This document shows positions 5,321 through 5,840 of a stretch of 5,840 nt of DNA, one piece after another. Position 1 is the first letter of the stretch. The number at the start of each line of letters is the position of its first letter. A program made the position numbers and the translations under genes. Origin of the DNA: Candidatus Woesearchaeota archaeon (GTDB lineage Archaea > Nanobdellota > Nanobdellia > Woesearchaeales > JAGVZT01); the NCBI GenBank assembly GCA_019323665.1, contig JAHWHA010000025.1, positions 1 through 5,840 on the forward strand, given 5' to 3'. A model generated the notes under the pieces. The model did no database searches and was not told where the DNA came from. It worked only from the letters and a program-made list of their open reading frames with translations.

Positions 5321-5512
5321 CTAGATCTTCTCAACTTTTTCTGCTTTTGGGCCTCGATCGCCTTTGACAACTTCGAAGCTAACCCTGTCGCCTTCGCGCA
5401 AAGGTCCCTTTACTATTCCGCTTGAATGGACGAAATAGTCTTCGCCGTCGTCTCCGGTTATGAAGCCGAAACTTTTCATTGCATTGAAAAACTTCACTGT
5501 TCCTTCAACCAT
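5321..5512 (-). CDS. CspA-family cold-shock protein
   Basis: A complete 63-residue single cold-shock domain, close to the usual length of about 65-70. It opens with MVEGTVKFFN. RNP1 is KSFGFI (13-18) and RNP2 is YFVH (26-29) within DYFVHSSGI. The C-terminal strand is GDRVSFEVVKGDRGPKAEKV. These aromatic residues bind single-stranded RNA or DNA, so the protein is a likely nucleic-acid chaperone in the cytoplasm. Phe8 replaces the Trp found at the equivalent place in most bacterial homologs, and Ser14 replaces the usual Gly of RNP1; both look tolerable. The start is firm: GGAGGTT (5518-5524) is 5 nt upstream of ATG 5512. It is divergent from the DUF1295 gene and transcribed from its own promoter. 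Confidence 0.93.
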   Translation of the reverse strand: MVEGTVKFFNAMKSFGFITGDDGEDYFVHSSGIVKGPLREGDRVSFEVVKGDRGPKAEKVEKI

Positions 5513-5517
5513 TTAAT

Positions 5518-5558
5518 AACCTCCAAATCAGCAGGTTGTTAATTAGAGTTTATAAATA
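5518..5558 (-). promoter_or_regulatory. promoter and ribosome binding site of the cold-shock gene
   Basis: TATTTATAAA (5549-5558 on the minus strand) is a TATA-like box. Transcription would start near 5526, giving a leader of about 14 nt that is almost entirely the SD GGAGGTT (5518-5524) plus spacer. No long leader of the kind found on E. coli cspA is present. Confidence 0.55.
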
Positions 5559-5602
5559 TAGTGGTTTATTACATAATTGGCCGTATTATGCTTTTTAATA
5601 AA

Positions 5603-5640
5603 ATATTTAAATACTGTAAATTGTTAGACAAAATAGAGGT
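5603..5640 (+). promoter_or_regulatory. promoter and SD-like site of the DUF1295 gene
   Basis: ATATTTAAATA (5603-5613) is a TATA-like box that would place transcription start near 5635. GAGGT (5636-5640) follows immediately as an SD-like site, with GGTGA (5641-5645) overlapping a second partial match. The position of these sites relative to the coding frame is unusual; see the entry for the gene. Confidence 0.45.
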
Positions 5641-5657
5641 GGTGAAAAATCAACCAA

Positions 5658-5840
5658 TTGCTTATTGCTTTAGGAATCTCATTGGGGTTGCAGCTCCTGA
5701 TGTTTATACCTGCATTTCTATTTAAGACTGATAAACTCACTGACCTGTCATATGGTTTGACTTTCATACTCATTTCGGCTATAACACTTTTTTTAAATGA
5801 TTTCACAAGTTACAAACCCCAAATGATTATCATCAAAAAC
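5658..5840 (+). CDS. DUF1295 / steroid 5-alpha-reductase-like membrane protein (C-terminus off the right edge)
   Basis: The frame is open to the window edge and gives 61 residues from TTG 5658. The first 20 are hydrophobic (LLIALGISLGLQLLMFIPAF), followed by FKTDKLTDLSYGLTFI (22-37), a hallmark of DUF1295 proteins, and a second membrane segment (about 34-46). DUF1295 proteins are multi-span membrane proteins related to steroid 5-alpha-reductases and isoprenylcysteine methyltransferases; the substrate is usually unknown. The start is problematic. In this frame a TGA stands at 5643-5645 and no ATG or GTG occurs before ATG 5700, which would delete most of the first membrane span. TTG 5658 is the only standard start that keeps it. 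Codon ATC 5649 has ideal spacing (8 nt) from GAGGT. Removing one A from the A5 run at 5645-5649 would join GTG 5642 to this frame. Family call is good; start is uncertain. Confidence 0.7.
   Translation, partial: MLIALGISLGLQLLMFIPAFLFKTDKLTDLSYGLTFILISAITLFLNDFTSYKPQMIIIKN

Noticed and set aside
5624..5806. Minus-strand 60-codon frame opposite the DUF1295 gene
   Set aside because: It is antisense to the frame carrying the DUF1295 motif and has no recognisable motif or ribosome binding site.

Overview
The window looks like a piece of an archaeal chromosome, most likely from a DPANN-type lineage such as Woesearchaeota or Pacearchaeota. I infer this from AT-rich TATA-like boxes about 25-45 bp upstream of most start codons, one gene that appears leaderless, Shine-Dalgarno (SD) sites of the GGTGAT and GGAGGT kind, oligo-T stretches after several stop codons, and protein types common in those archaea: thrombospondin type 3 repeats with DUF5667, a matrixin-like protease, and a membrane-anchored winged-helix protein. 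No rRNA or other taxonomic marker is present, so the lineage remains an inference.

Layout. 1-813 (minus, cut by the left edge) encodes the N-terminal 271 residues of a GNAT-like acyltransferase of the YghO / bacterial-ceramide-synthase-like group. It is divergent from a small cysteine-rich lipoprotein gene (905-1159, plus). That gene converges on a minus-strand run of three genes for exported or membrane proteins: a matrixin-type zinc metalloprotease (1197-2096), a large calcium-binding TSP3/DUF5667 surface protein (2172-4226), and a single-span membrane protein with a cytoplasmic winged helix-turn-helix (4357-5175). Next come a cold-shock protein (5321-5512, minus) and, divergent from it, the 5' end of a DUF1295 membrane-protein gene that runs off the right edge (about 5658-5840, plus).

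The three exported/membrane genes each seem to have their own promoter and terminator rather than forming one tight operon. TATA-like boxes and T-tracts lie in the 130-bp and 75-bp gaps between them. The surface-protein gene ends in a hairpin followed by two T6 tracts, which looks like a bacterial intrinsic terminator.

Reading the central block as a unit (inference): an envelope-spanning one-component regulator, a calcium-loaded extended surface protein, a secreted protease and a small disulfide-rich lipoprotein could form a cell-surface module. Nothing in the sequence proves they act together. I see no CRISPR array, tRNA, rRNA, insertion sequence or recognisable defence system. The points most worth a second look are the small lipoprotein facing the protease, the regulator/surface-protein pair, the acyltransferase in an archaeal context, and the missing canonical start of the DUF1295 gene.
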